From NCBI GenBank assembly GCA_041690495.1, contig JAWLHE010000008.1, positions 1 to 64,000 on the forward strand: 64,000 bases of DNA, read 5' to 3'. The translations under genes and the position numbers were made by a program. Source of the stretch: DATAAP01 sp041690495 (GTDB lineage Bacteria > Pseudomonadota > Alphaproteobacteria > CACIAM-22H2). This document shows, piece after piece, positions 32,283 through 40,797 of the stretch. The notes under the pieces are model-generated. The model was not told where the DNA came from. It made no database searches and saw only the letters and a program-made list of their open reading frames with translations. Each line of letters opens with the position of its first letter. Within the stretch, counting starts at the first letter, position 1.

Positions 32283-34175
32283 ATGCAATCGATGAAGCTC
32301 GATCTGAGCTACGGCGGGATCGTCCGCTATGTGGCGGGTGCGATCGGCATCGCCATGTCGCTCTACCACATGTGGGCGATCGCCTTCGGCACGCCGGAGG
32401 CCATTCTCTTCCGCGGCACGCACCTGCTGTTTGCGATCGTGCTCGTGTTCCTGCTCCACCGCGCCCGGGCGTCCCAAGCCGGGCAGCCGCCGGGTCTTGC
32501 CGACTACGCGCTGCTGGTGGCCGGCGCTGCGCCCATCGTCTATCTCTTCATCAACTACGAGTACGTCGTCACCCGCATCTACTACATCGACGACCTGACG
32601 CCCGCCGATATGGTGCTCGGCGTCGTCCTGACCGCGGTGATCATCGAGGCGACGCGCCGCTTGATCGGCTGGGCGCTGCCGCTGACGGCGCTCATCTTCC
32701 TCGCCTACGGCCTGCTGATTGCCGAGCTGGAGCCCATGCGGCTTCTCGATCAGCTCTTCATGACGACCGAGGGCATTTTCGGCATTCCCCTCAGCGTCTC
32801 GGCCGCCTATGTGCTGATCTTCGTGCTCTTCGGCAGCTTCATGGAGCGTACCGGCACGGGGCAGCTCTTCATGGACTTCGCCCTGAGCCTCACGGGGCAC
32901 ACGGCGGGCGGCCCGGGAAAGGTCGCGGTCGTCAGCTCGAGCCTGTTCGGGACGATCTCAGGAAGCGCGGTCGCCAACGTCATGGTCGACGGACCGATCA
33001 CCATCCCGCTGATGAAGCGCAGCGGCTTTCAGCCGCATTTCGCCGCGGGCGTGGAATCGGTGGCGTCGACCGGCGGCCAGATCATGCCGCCGATCATGGG
33101 GGCGGCTGCCTTCGTAATGGCGGAGTTCCTCGCCGTCAGCTACCTGCAGGTCACCCTGTGGGCGCTGATCCCGGCAGTGCTCTACTACGTCGCCTGTTTC
33201 GGGGCGGTGCATTTCGAGGCGAAGCGGCGCGGACTCGTCGGCCTCCCGCGCGCCGATCTGCCGCGGCTCGGCAACGTGATGCGCGAGCGAGGCCATCTCT
33301 TCCTGCCGGTGCTGACGATCCTGGCGGTGATGTATTCCGGATACAGCGCGCCGATGGCGGCGCTGGCCGGCACGCTCGCCTGCTTCCCGGTCGCGGCTCT
33401 CCGCAAGGGTACGCGCGGCAACGTCACGCTCTCCAACATCGTCGAGGCGATGATCGACGGATCGCGCAACGCGCTGGCCGTGGCGCTGGCCTGCGCCTGC
33501 GCCGGGATCGTCATCGGCGTCGTCGCGCTGTCCGGGCTCGGCATCGTCTTCACGCAAATCGTGGTCGGGTTGGCGCAGAACAGCCTCCTGCTCGCGTTGC
33601 TCCTGACGATGGTCGCCGGCATCGTGCTGGGCATGGGCATGCCGACCACGCCGGCCTACATCATCATGACCGCGCTGCTGGTTCCGGCCATCATCAAGCT
33701 CGGCGTGGTCGAGCCGGCGGCGCACATGTTCGCCTTCTATTTCGCGATCCTGTCGGCGATCACGCCGCCGGTGGCACTCGCGGTCTATGCCGCGGCGGGG
33801 CTCGCAAAGGCCGATCTGTGGCAGAGCGGGCTCGCCGCGGTGAAGATCGGCGCGGCCGGGTTCATAGTCCCGTTCATGTTCGTCTACGAGCCGGCGCTGC
33901 TGATGATCGGCGACTGGCACGTGATCCTGTTCTCCTGTGTGACGGCAATGTCGGGGGCGCTCATGCTTGCGGCGGGACTGCACGGCTACCTGCTCCGGCC
34001 GGCGGTGCTGTGGGAGCGTGGCCTTCTCGTCGCCGCGGCGTTCTGTCTCATCAAGCCAGGCTGGATGACCGATCTGGCGGGGCTTGCCCTGCTCTTGGTC
34101 ATCCTTGCAAGCCAGCTGCTCGCACGCGACAGGGGCGCGCTTGCCGGTGCGAAGCGCCACAAGAGCGCGGTCTGA
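32283..34175 (+). CDS. TRAP transporter fused permease (4TM/12TM, DctQM-like)
   Basis: A 630-residue inner-membrane protein with at least 16 predicted membrane segments, the fusion of small (DctQ-like) and large (DctM-like) subunits used with TAXI binding proteins. DctM-type motifs are GSGTISGSAVANVMVDGP-like (~221-238, here FGTISGSAVANVMVDG), GGQIMPPIMG and GMGMPTTPAY. It uses an ion gradient, not ATP. It pairs with the preceding TAXI protein. The last cytoplasmic residues are basic. It is convergent with the molybdopterin oxidoreductase gene (11 bases apart). Confidence 0.94.
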   Translation: MQSMKLDLSYGGIVRYVAGAIGIAMSLYHMWAIAFGTPEAILFRGTHLLFAIVLVFLLHRARASQAGQPPGLADYALLVAGAAPIVYLFINYEYVVTRIYYIDDLTPADMVLGVVLTAVIIEATRRLIGWALPLTALIFLAYGLLIAELEPMRLLDQLFMTTEGIFGIPLSVSAAYVLIFVLFGSFMERTGTGQLFMDFALSLTGHTAGGPGKVAVVSSSLFGTISGSAVANVMVDGPITIPLMKRSGFQPHFAAGVESVASTGGQIMPPIMGAAAFVMAEFLAVSYLQVTLWALIPAVLYYVACFGAVHFEAKRRGLVGLPRADLPRLGNVMRERGHLFLPVLTILAVMYSGYSAPMAALAGTLACFPVAALRKGTRGNVTLSNIVEAMIDGSRNALAVALACACAGIVIGVVALSGLGIVFTQIVVGLAQNSLLLALLLTMVAGIVLGMGMPTTPAYIIMTALLVPAIIKLGVVEPAAHMFAFYFAILSAITPPVALAVYAAAGLAKADLWQSGLAAVKIGAAGFIVPFMFVYEPALLMIGDWHVILFSCVTAMSGALMLAAGLHGYLLRPAVLWERGLLVAAAFCLIKPGWMTDLAGLALLLVILASQLLARDRGALAGAKRHKSAV

Positions 34176-34186
34176 CCGTCCGCCGG

Positions 34187-36286
34187 TCAGGCGCGCCTGA
34201 CCCAAATGGCTGTGTCGTGAAAGACGCCGCCGCCGTTGGGATAGCCGGGCTCGGCGCTGGTCAGGGTGTTGATCCCGGCACCCTCCTCGAAGGCGGCGTT
34301 GGGCCAGATGCCCTCGACGATCACGACGCCGCGCTGCACGCCATCGAACGGCTTCGCGTGCACGACGACGCTGCCGCGCCGGTTGCCCAGACGCACGCGT
34401 GTTCCTTCCGATAGGCCGAGCGTGGTGCAATCGTCGGTATTGATCAGCGCCGTCGGCCGCTTCTCCCGCGCGACCGATCCGGGCGTCTCGTTGAAGGTCG
34501 TGTTGAGGAAGGAGCGCGACGGGGCGGCGACGAGGCGAAACGGATGCTCGGCGCTGGCCGCGTCGAACGCCATCTGGTCCGGCAGCTTCGGCATCTTGTC
34601 GCCGTTCCGGCCGAGCGCATTCCAGTCCGGCTTGAAGCGGAACCGGCCGTCGGGATGGCCGAAGCCGGTGATGAAATGCGCCTTGTCGAACGACAATGCG
34701 CAGTCGTGCCAGTGGCCGGCATTCATGGTCTCGGCATCGGGATGGCCGGAGGCTCTCAGCGTCCAGTCGATCATCTCCCACGCGGTCATGTCGAAGCCCT
34801 GATGGCAGGCGCCGAGCCGCCTGGCAAGCGCGCAGATTACCTCATGATTCGAGCGGCATTCGGCGTAAGGCTCGATCACCTTCTTCGTTACCTGAAGGAA
34901 GGTGTGGCCGCCGGCCTGATATATGTCCTCATGCTCGAGAAACGTCGTTGCCGGCAGCACGATGTCGGCCATCGCCGCGGTCTCGGTCATGAACTGTTCG
35001 TGCACGCATACGAACAGATCGTCGCGCGCGAAGCCGGCGCGCACCTTGGCCGTCTCCGGTGCCACGACGACCGGATTGGTGTTCTGGATGAACAGGGCGG
35101 TCACCGGCGGGCCGTCCCCGATATCCGCCTTGTCGCCGAGCAGGATCGGCCCGATGCGACACTGGTCGAGCAGGCGGATCGAAAGGTCGAGTGCATCGCG
35201 CCCCTCGATCATCGTCTTGTCGAGGCCGTAAAGGGCGCCGTTCGCGTAGAGCGCGCCGCCGCCCGGATACTGCCAGGCGCCGGTGACGGCCGGCAGGCAT
35301 GCGGCGGCGTGCATGCTCGCCGCCCCGTTGCGCGCCCGCGAGAAGCCGTAGCCGAGGCGCAGATAGCTGCGCCTAGTCTGCCCGTAGAGTCGCGCAAAGT
35401 CGAGAATATCGTCGACTGCGAGCCCGGTGATCGAAGCGGCCCAGGCCGGATTGCGGCTGGCAAGGTGAGCTTCGAGCTCGTCCGGCGCATCGGTGTATTT
35501 AGCCAGGTAGGCGCGATCGGCAAAGCCTTCCTTGAACAGCACATGCATGACGGCGCAGGCCAACGCCGCATCGGTGCCGGGTCGCAGCATCAGGTGCATG
35601 TCGGCGGCTTCGGCCGTTCCGGTCCGATAGGGATCGACCACGACCAGCTTCGCGCCGCGCTCCTTTCGCGCGCGGCTGATATGGGTCATGACGTTGACCT
35701 GCGTGTTGACGGGATTGCCGCCCCACACGACGATCAGATCCGACTCCGCCATCTCGCGCGCATCGACGCCGCGCTTGACGCCCGCCCCGGCGAGCCAGCC
35801 GCTGTCGGCGAGCGTGATGCAGATCGTGCTGTGCTGGCGCGAGTAGCGCATGACGTGCCGGAGACGTTCGATGCCATCGCGCTGCACCAGCCCCATTGTT
35901 CCGGCATAGAAATAGGGCCACACCGCCTCGCTGCCATGACGCTGGGCGGCGCGGGTCAGCCGCTCTGCGGTCTCGTCCAGCGCGTCGTCCCACGAGATCG
36001 GCGCGAATGCGGCGCGTCCAATGCCCTTGGCACCGGTGCGCCGCAGCGGCTGTGCGAGCCGGTCGGGATGATGAACCCGCTCCGCGTAACGCTGCACCTT
36101 GGCGCATACCACGCCGGCGGTGTACGGATTCCCGCTGGCGCCGCGTACCCGTCCGATCGTACGGGCGTCGAGCCGCTCGACCTCCAGGGCGCAGGTGCTC
36201 GGGCAGTCGTGCGGGCACGCCGAATGCGCGATGTCTCTAGCCCATCTCTTCTGGCTGCCCGTCGGCAGGGGGGCTGAGTCGGGCAC
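34187..36286 (-). CDS. Molybdopterin-dependent oxidoreductase (DMSO reductase superfamily)
   Basis: A 699-residue Mo/W-bis-MGD enzyme. The N-terminal [4Fe-4S] ligands are Cys24-x3-Cys28-x3-Cys32-x28-Cys61 (CPHDCPSTC...VVCAK). Later blocks are typical of the catalytic domain (WGGNPVNTQ; PGTDAALACAVMHV; FIQNTNPVV) and end in a formate-dehydrogenase-like cap. There is no twin-arginine signal, so it is cytosolic. The start is GTG 36286 with AGGAG 5 bases before it. It resembles the soluble anaerobic dehydrogenase group but no electron-transfer subunit is adjacent. It is convergent with the TRAP permease and divergent from the amidase. Confidence 0.9.
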   Translation of the reverse strand: MPDSAPLPTGSQKRWARDIAHSACPHDCPSTCALEVERLDARTIGRVRGASGNPYTAGVVCAKVQRYAERVHHPDRLAQPLRRTGAKGIGRAAFAPISWDDALDETAERLTRAAQRHGSEAVWPYFYAGTMGLVQRDGIERLRHVMRYSRQHSTICITLADSGWLAGAGVKRGVDAREMAESDLIVVWGGNPVNTQVNVMTHISRARKERGAKLVVVDPYRTGTAEAADMHLMLRPGTDAALACAVMHVLFKEGFADRAYLAKYTDAPDELEAHLASRNPAWAASITGLAVDDILDFARLYGQTRRSYLRLGYGFSRARNGAASMHAAACLPAVTGAWQYPGGGALYANGALYGLDKTMIEGRDALDLSIRLLDQCRIGPILLGDKADIGDGPPVTALFIQNTNPVVVAPETAKVRAGFARDDLFVCVHEQFMTETAAMADIVLPATTFLEHEDIYQAGGHTFLQVTKKVIEPYAECRSNHEVICALARRLGACHQGFDMTAWEMIDWTLRASGHPDAETMNAGHWHDCALSFDKAHFITGFGHPDGRFRFKPDWNALGRNGDKMPKLPDQMAFDAASAEHPFRLVAAPSRSFLNTTFNETPGSVAREKRPTALINTDDCTTLGLSEGTRVRLGNRRGSVVVHAKPFDGVQRGVVIVEGIWPNAAFEEGAGINTLTSAEPGYPNGGGVFHDTAIWVRRA

Positions 36287-36396
36287 GTCGTCTCCTGATT
36301 CGCTTCAGAAAACTAGGCCGGAGGCGTGTTCGCCGCAAGACAGGAAAGCGCAGCCGTGGCAATGTCGCAAGGTATCGAGCAAACCTGAAGGACGCC

Positions 36397-37821
36397 ATGA
36401 CGAGTGAGGATATTACGAGGCTGGGCGCCGTCGAGATCGCAGGGCGGGTGCGCGCCCGCGCATTGACCGCTGCCGACGTTGTCGAGGCGCATCTGGCGGC
36501 GATCGAGCGGAAGAATCCCCGGCTCAACGCGATCTGCACCCTGGCCGCCGACCACGCGAGGGAGTCGGCGCGGAAGGTCGATGCAGCGGTCGCTGCCGGG
36601 CAGGATCCGGGCATGCTTGCCGGCGTGCCGGTCGGGGTCAAGGATGTCCATCCGACCGCGGGGATCCGGACGACCTACGGCTCGGCGCTCTACAAGGACA
36701 ATGTCCCTGGCGAGGACGCGCTGATCGTGGAGCGCTGCAAGGCGGCGGGCGCGATCGTCATCGGCAAGACCAACACGCCCGAGTTCGCCGCCGGTGCCAA
36801 CACGTTCAACGCGCTGTTTGGCCCGACCCGCAATCCCTGGAACCCCGCCTTGAGCGCTTCGGGCTCGACCGGCGGGGGTGCTGCCGGCCTCGCCAGTTTC
36901 ATGTTCCCGCTCGCGACGGGTAGCGATCTCGGCGGATCGGTGCGCACGCCGGCGGCGTTCTGCGGCGTCGTCGGCCTGCGTCCCACGCCGGGCCTGATCC
37001 CGCGCTGGCCGACTCCGGCGCCCTGGGCCACGCTCGATGTCGCCGGGCCGATGGCGCGCACCGTCGAGGATACCGCCCTGATGCTGCAGGCGGTGGCCGG
37101 GCCGAGCGCCTACGCCCCGATCAATATTCCGGTCGAGGGCCGCGACTTCGTGGCCGCCTCGCGGGGCGGGATCCGCAGTGGGTTGAAGGTCGCGTATTGC
37201 CCTGACATCGCCGGGATCGGCGTCGATCGCGAGATCGAGCAGCTGTGCCGGCAGGCCGCGTTCGACCTTGCGCAGGACGGTGCGCAGGTCGAGGAGATCG
37301 CCTTCGACCTCGCTTTCGCACGGCCGGCGTTCCTGCGGCTGCGCGGGCAGTACATGGTCGACCGCCACATGGACAAGCTGGACAAGCTCGATCGCCTCAA
37401 TCCCAACCTCGTCGGCAACATCCGCGCCGGCCTGGCGCAATCGCCGCGCGACGTGGCGCTGGGCGAGCAGGGACGCGCCCAGGTGTTCGACCGCTTCCGT
37501 CGCCTGTTCGAGCAGTACGACATGCTGATGACGCCGTGCACCGCGGTGCCGCCGTTTCCGGTCGAGCAGAACTATCCTGAAAGCATAAACGGCAAGCCGA
37601 TGGCCACGTATATCGACTGGGTGGCGCCGACCTTCCTCGTGACCCTGGCCGGGGTGCCGGCCATTTCGGTGCCGGCGGGACTGACGCGCGACCGGCTGCC
37701 GGTCGGCGTTCAGATCGTCGGCCGCCGCTCCGACGAGGAGGGCGTGCTTGCGGTCGCCGGCGCGGTCGAGCGGAGCAAGGCCATTGGCTGGCCCGATAGC
37801 CCAGCGGCGCCAATCGGCTAG
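36397..37821 (+). CDS. Amidase signature family hydrolase (2)
   Basis: A 474-residue amidase-signature enzyme. The triad is Lys82 (VGVKDV), cis-Ser157 (SGSTGGGAAG) and nucleophile Ser181 (GSDLGGSVRTP). The cis-Ser motif reads GSTGGG rather than GGSSGG. It hydrolyses an unknown amide in the cytosol. It is divergent from the molybdopterin enzyme across ~110 bases. Sequence differs clearly from the first amidase in the window, so they are not recent duplicates. Confidence 0.9.
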   Translation: MTSEDITRLGAVEIAGRVRARALTAADVVEAHLAAIERKNPRLNAICTLAADHARESARKVDAAVAAGQDPGMLAGVPVGVKDVHPTAGIRTTYGSALYKDNVPGEDALIVERCKAAGAIVIGKTNTPEFAAGANTFNALFGPTRNPWNPALSASGSTGGGAAGLASFMFPLATGSDLGGSVRTPAAFCGVVGLRPTPGLIPRWPTPAPWATLDVAGPMARTVEDTALMLQAVAGPSAYAPINIPVEGRDFVAASRGGIRSGLKVAYCPDIAGIGVDREIEQLCRQAAFDLAQDGAQVEEIAFDLAFARPAFLRLRGQYMVDRHMDKLDKLDRLNPNLVGNIRAGLAQSPRDVALGEQGRAQVFDRFRRLFEQYDMLMTPCTAVPPFPVEQNYPESINGKPMATYIDWVAPTFLVTLAGVPAISVPAGLTRDRLPVGVQIVGRRSDEEGVLAVAGAVERSKAIGWPDSPAAPIG

Positions 37822-37964
37822 AAGAGGCCGGCAATATCGCCCTGCCAGGCCTGGCTATGGTTAATTTTCGATGGAAAGTTTCGATTCTAAACCAAGGTCA
37901 AGTTTGGTATTTTTGAGCGATAGGTTCCAGGGGTGTGCCGCTTCGGCGGGGAACGGCTGTCTTG

Positions 37965-39098
37965 ATGACGGAAGGGGTATCGGACGCACAGATGGCTGCG
38001 TTGCGCGACCTGATGGGGTTCGCGCAGCGCAAGACGCAACAGAGCCGTCGCGTCCTGTTCGACAACATCAACGACCTGTTTCTTTCGAGCGACGGGCGTC
38101 TGAGCGACCGCGAGCGCACGCTCATGGTCGAAATCCTTGGCAAGCTCATCCACGAAATGGAGATGCAGGTGCGGCGCGCGCTGTCGGCGCGCCTCGCCCA
38201 GATGGAAACGGCGCCGCGCGAGCTCCTTCTGATGCTTGCCAATGACGAAGCCGAAGTAGCACGCCCGATCCTGCGAGGAAGCAGGCTGCTGAGCGATCCA
38301 GACCTGATCGAGATCGTCAAGCATCGCAGTCAGGAGCATCTGCTGGTGATCGCGCTGCGCGCGCCGCTCAGCGCCGAGGTCGCCGAGGCCATAGTCGACA
38401 ATGGTGACGATCGCGTCATCGAGCAGTTGCTCAAGAATCCGGACGCGGTGCTGTCGCGCCGCGCGCTGGAATACCTGGTCGGTGAATCCCAGCGCGTCGA
38501 CAGCTTCCAGGAGCCGTTGCTGAGCCGCCACGACCTGACGCCCGATCTCGCGCACCGCATGTTCTGGTGGGTCTCGGCGGCGTTGCGGAAGGTGATCCTG
38601 ACCCGCTTCAGCGTCGATGCGGCCATGCTCGACGACGCGCTCCGCGAGTCGGCGCGCGCTGCGATCGCCGAGGCGGTCAATGCCGGCAAGGACACGCATG
38701 TCGGCCGTCTCATCCAGGGACTCGTCGAAGCGAATGCGCTCGATCACCGCTTCCTCGTCCAGGCGCTGCGCGGCGGCAAGTTCTCGGCCTTCATCGCCGG
38801 ATTTGCGCATCTGGCGAGGCTCGACCCCGCCATCATCCGTCGCGCCGTCTTCGATCCGGGCGGAGAGAGCCTCGCCGTCATCGCCAAGACGATCGGCATC
38901 GACCGCAACACGTTCGCCTCGCTGTTCCTGCTGTCGCGGCAAGGCGGGTCATCCGTGACGGCGCCGAAGCAGCTGCAGGAGCTGCTCAAGTTCTTCGACG
39001 CCCTGACGCCGGAGCAGTCCCGCAATGCCGTGCGCTTCTGGCGCGCCGATAGCGAGTATCTGAAAGCGATCGCCGCCATCGACCAGGGGTCAGCGTGA
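37965..39098 (+). CDS. DUF2336 domain protein
   Basis: A 377-residue soluble, mostly alpha-helical protein with the DUF2336 domain found in alphaproteobacteria. Repeats of the type PILRGSRLLSDPDLIEIVKHRSQEHLLVIALRAPLS (in parts) suggest a HEAT-like solenoid. The function is not established. ATG 37965 is the best choice, though GTG 37935 lies further upstream. Its stop overlaps the start of a PAS histidine kinase gene (GTGA), so it is probably a partner in that signalling pathway. Confidence 0.85.
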   Translation: MTEGVSDAQMAALRDLMGFAQRKTQQSRRVLFDNINDLFLSSDGRLSDRERTLMVEILGKLIHEMEMQVRRALSARLAQMETAPRELLLMLANDEAEVARPILRGSRLLSDPDLIEIVKHRSQEHLLVIALRAPLSAEVAEAIVDNGDDRVIEQLLKNPDAVLSRRALEYLVGESQRVDSFQEPLLSRHDLTPDLAHRMFWWVSAALRKVILTRFSVDAAMLDDALRESARAAIAEAVNAGKDTHVGRLIQGLVEANALDHRFLVQALRGGKFSAFIAGFAHLARLDPAIIRRAVFDPGGESLAVIAKTIGIDRNTFASLFLLSRQGGSSVTAPKQLQELLKFFDALTPEQSRNAVRFWRADSEYLKAIAAIDQGSA

Positions 39099-40735
39099 CG
39101 TCCACGGCCAAAGGCGATTTCCTTTCTTCCATGCCGGCGCTGCACCGTGGTCCGACCCGGCTCGTGTCGGGGATGGGCGGCACGCTGGCCGACACACACC
39201 TTCAGGCGGCGCTTGCACGCGTCGTCATGCATGAACTGTCGCCGATCTTCATCGCGTATCTCGAAGGCAATCTTCTCTACGCCAACAGCTCGTACCTGAA
39301 ACTGTTCGGCCTTGCCGGCGCCTCGAGCAAGGACATAGACGCCCATCTCGCCAAGCTGCGCGAGGACGTATCCGGCATCCTTGCCAGTCTGCGCACCGAT
39401 TCGAAGCGGCTGGGCATGCAGCGCACATTTCCCACCGCTGCCGGCCCGACGCACTACCGCATCCAGTATTTTCCCGTGTTCGATGCCGCGGACAGGCTCG
39501 TGGCGCTGGGCGGTGTTTATTACGACATCACGGCGCAGGTGGCGACGACGGAGCGCCTGCGTGCGACGCAGGAATCGTTCAACGACGTGCTGCGCTCGGC
39601 CTCGGACTGGGTATGGGAGACCGACGCGGACAACCGCGTCACCTTTATTTCGGAGCGCATCACTGAAGTGATCGGTCAGCCGGCGACGCTGATCGTCGGG
39701 CGCCAGCTTGCCAGCCTCGCCGGCGAGACGGCGGAGAAGGTCGATGCGGCGCTGGCCGCGCGCATACCGTTCCGCAATGTCGTCCTCGACATCGTCGACC
39801 GCGGAGGACGAACGCGGCGACATGTCGTCAGCGGCGTGCCCTATTTCCATCTGAAGACCGGGCGTTTTGCCGGCTTTCGCGGCACCGGCACCGATGTCAG
39901 CGCCCAGCACGCCGCCGAGCAGGCCTCACAGGACTCGCGGCGCGATCTCGAGCGCGCCCTCAGCGAGCTCAATTCCAAGAATCTTCATCTCGACGTGGCG
40001 CTCGAACAGGCCCAGGCGGCGATCCGCGCCAAGGGCGAGTTCCTCGCCAATATGAGCCACGAACTGCGCACGCCGCTCAATGCCATCATCGGTTTCGCCG
40101 ATGTCATCGCCAGCCAGCGCTTCGGCCCCAATCTCGAGCGCTACACCGAGTACGCCGCCTACATCCTGAAGGCTGGCAACCATCTGCTGAATATCCTCAA
40201 TGACATTCTCGACGTCTCGCGACTCGAGGGCGAGCTTGTCACGGTGCAGCTGGCGCCGGTCACGCTCGCGGACGTACTGAACGAGGCGCATTCGCTGGTT
40301 GCTATGCGGGCGGCGGAAAAGAAAGTGGACCTGGTATCGGGCGGGTGCCCGCCCGACTGCGTCCTGATGGTCGACCGGACGCGCGCCATCCAGATCGTGG
40401 CCAATCTGCTCAGCAACGCGGTGAAGTTCACGCCGGAGGGCGGCAGGATCGGCGTCGACATCGCCGAGCGCGGCTCCATGGTCGAGGTTACGGTTTGGGA
40501 CACTGGTCCGGGCATTCCGCCCGAAAAGCAGGAAGCGATCTTCGCGCCGTTCGTCCAGATCCACGACCATTCCTACTCGCGTCCGCACGAGGGCGTAGGA
40601 CTCGGACTGTCGATCTCGCGCCATCTCGCGCGGCTCATGAAAGGTTCGCTGCGCGTCGAGAACGGCGAGAATGGCGGTGCGCGCTTCACGGTCGCCCTGC
40701 CTCGGGCGACGCCGGCGGTCGAGATCCTCGACTGA
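39095..40735 (+). CDS. PAS-domain sensor histidine kinase
   Basis: A 546-residue kinase with no membrane segments, so it senses in the cytosol. It has PAS-like domains at ~40-150 and ~165-275, a coiled coil (~275-315), the dimerisation domain with phospho-accepting His322 (MSHELRTPLNAIIGF), and a HATPase core (NLLSNAVKFTPEGG, WDTGPGIPPEKQ, GVGLGLSISRHL). Start GTG 39095 is coupled to the DUF2336 stop. No response regulator is adjacent, so it probably phosphorylates one elsewhere. The architecture is like the PleC/DivJ type kinases that feed CtrA, but that is inference. Confidence 0.9.
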   Translation: MTSTAKGDFLSSMPALHRGPTRLVSGMGGTLADTHLQAALARVVMHELSPIFIAYLEGNLLYANSSYLKLFGLAGASSKDIDAHLAKLREDVSGILASLRTDSKRLGMQRTFPTAAGPTHYRIQYFPVFDAADRLVALGGVYYDITAQVATTERLRATQESFNDVLRSASDWVWETDADNRVTFISERITEVIGQPATLIVGRQLASLAGETAEKVDAALAARIPFRNVVLDIVDRGGRTRRHVVSGVPYFHLKTGRFAGFRGTGTDVSAQHAAEQASQDSRRDLERALSELNSKNLHLDVALEQAQAAIRAKGEFLANMSHELRTPLNAIIGFADVIASQRFGPNLERYTEYAAYILKAGNHLLNILNDILDVSRLEGELVTVQLAPVTLADVLNEAHSLVAMRAAEKKVDLVSGGCPPDCVLMVDRTRAIQIVANLLSNAVKFTPEGGRIGVDIAERGSMVEVTVWDTGPGIPPEKQEAIFAPFVQIHDHSYSRPHEGVGLGLSISRHLARLMKGSLRVENGENGGARFTVALPRATPAVEILD

Positions 40736-40748
40736 CGGACAGGAAAAA

Positions 40749-40770
40749 GGGGCGGGCCGAAACCCGCCCC
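40749..40770 (-). terminator. Rho-independent terminator between convergent genes
   Basis: GGGGCGGG and CCCGCCCC form an 8-bp stem with a 6-base loop. On the minus strand the stem is followed by five T residues, so it terminates the type I secretion adaptor/ATPase operon. It lies 13 bases after the kinase stop and could also help on the plus strand, where no T-run follows. Confidence 0.75.
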
Positions 40771-40797
40771 CGATCCGGTCCGGAGGGTATTTGACGA

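Noticed and set aside
32958..34781. 607-codon minus-strand frame across the TRAP permease and molybdopterin gene ends
   Set aside because: Spans a convergent gene junction and shows no domain; it is an antisense by-product of GC-rich codons.
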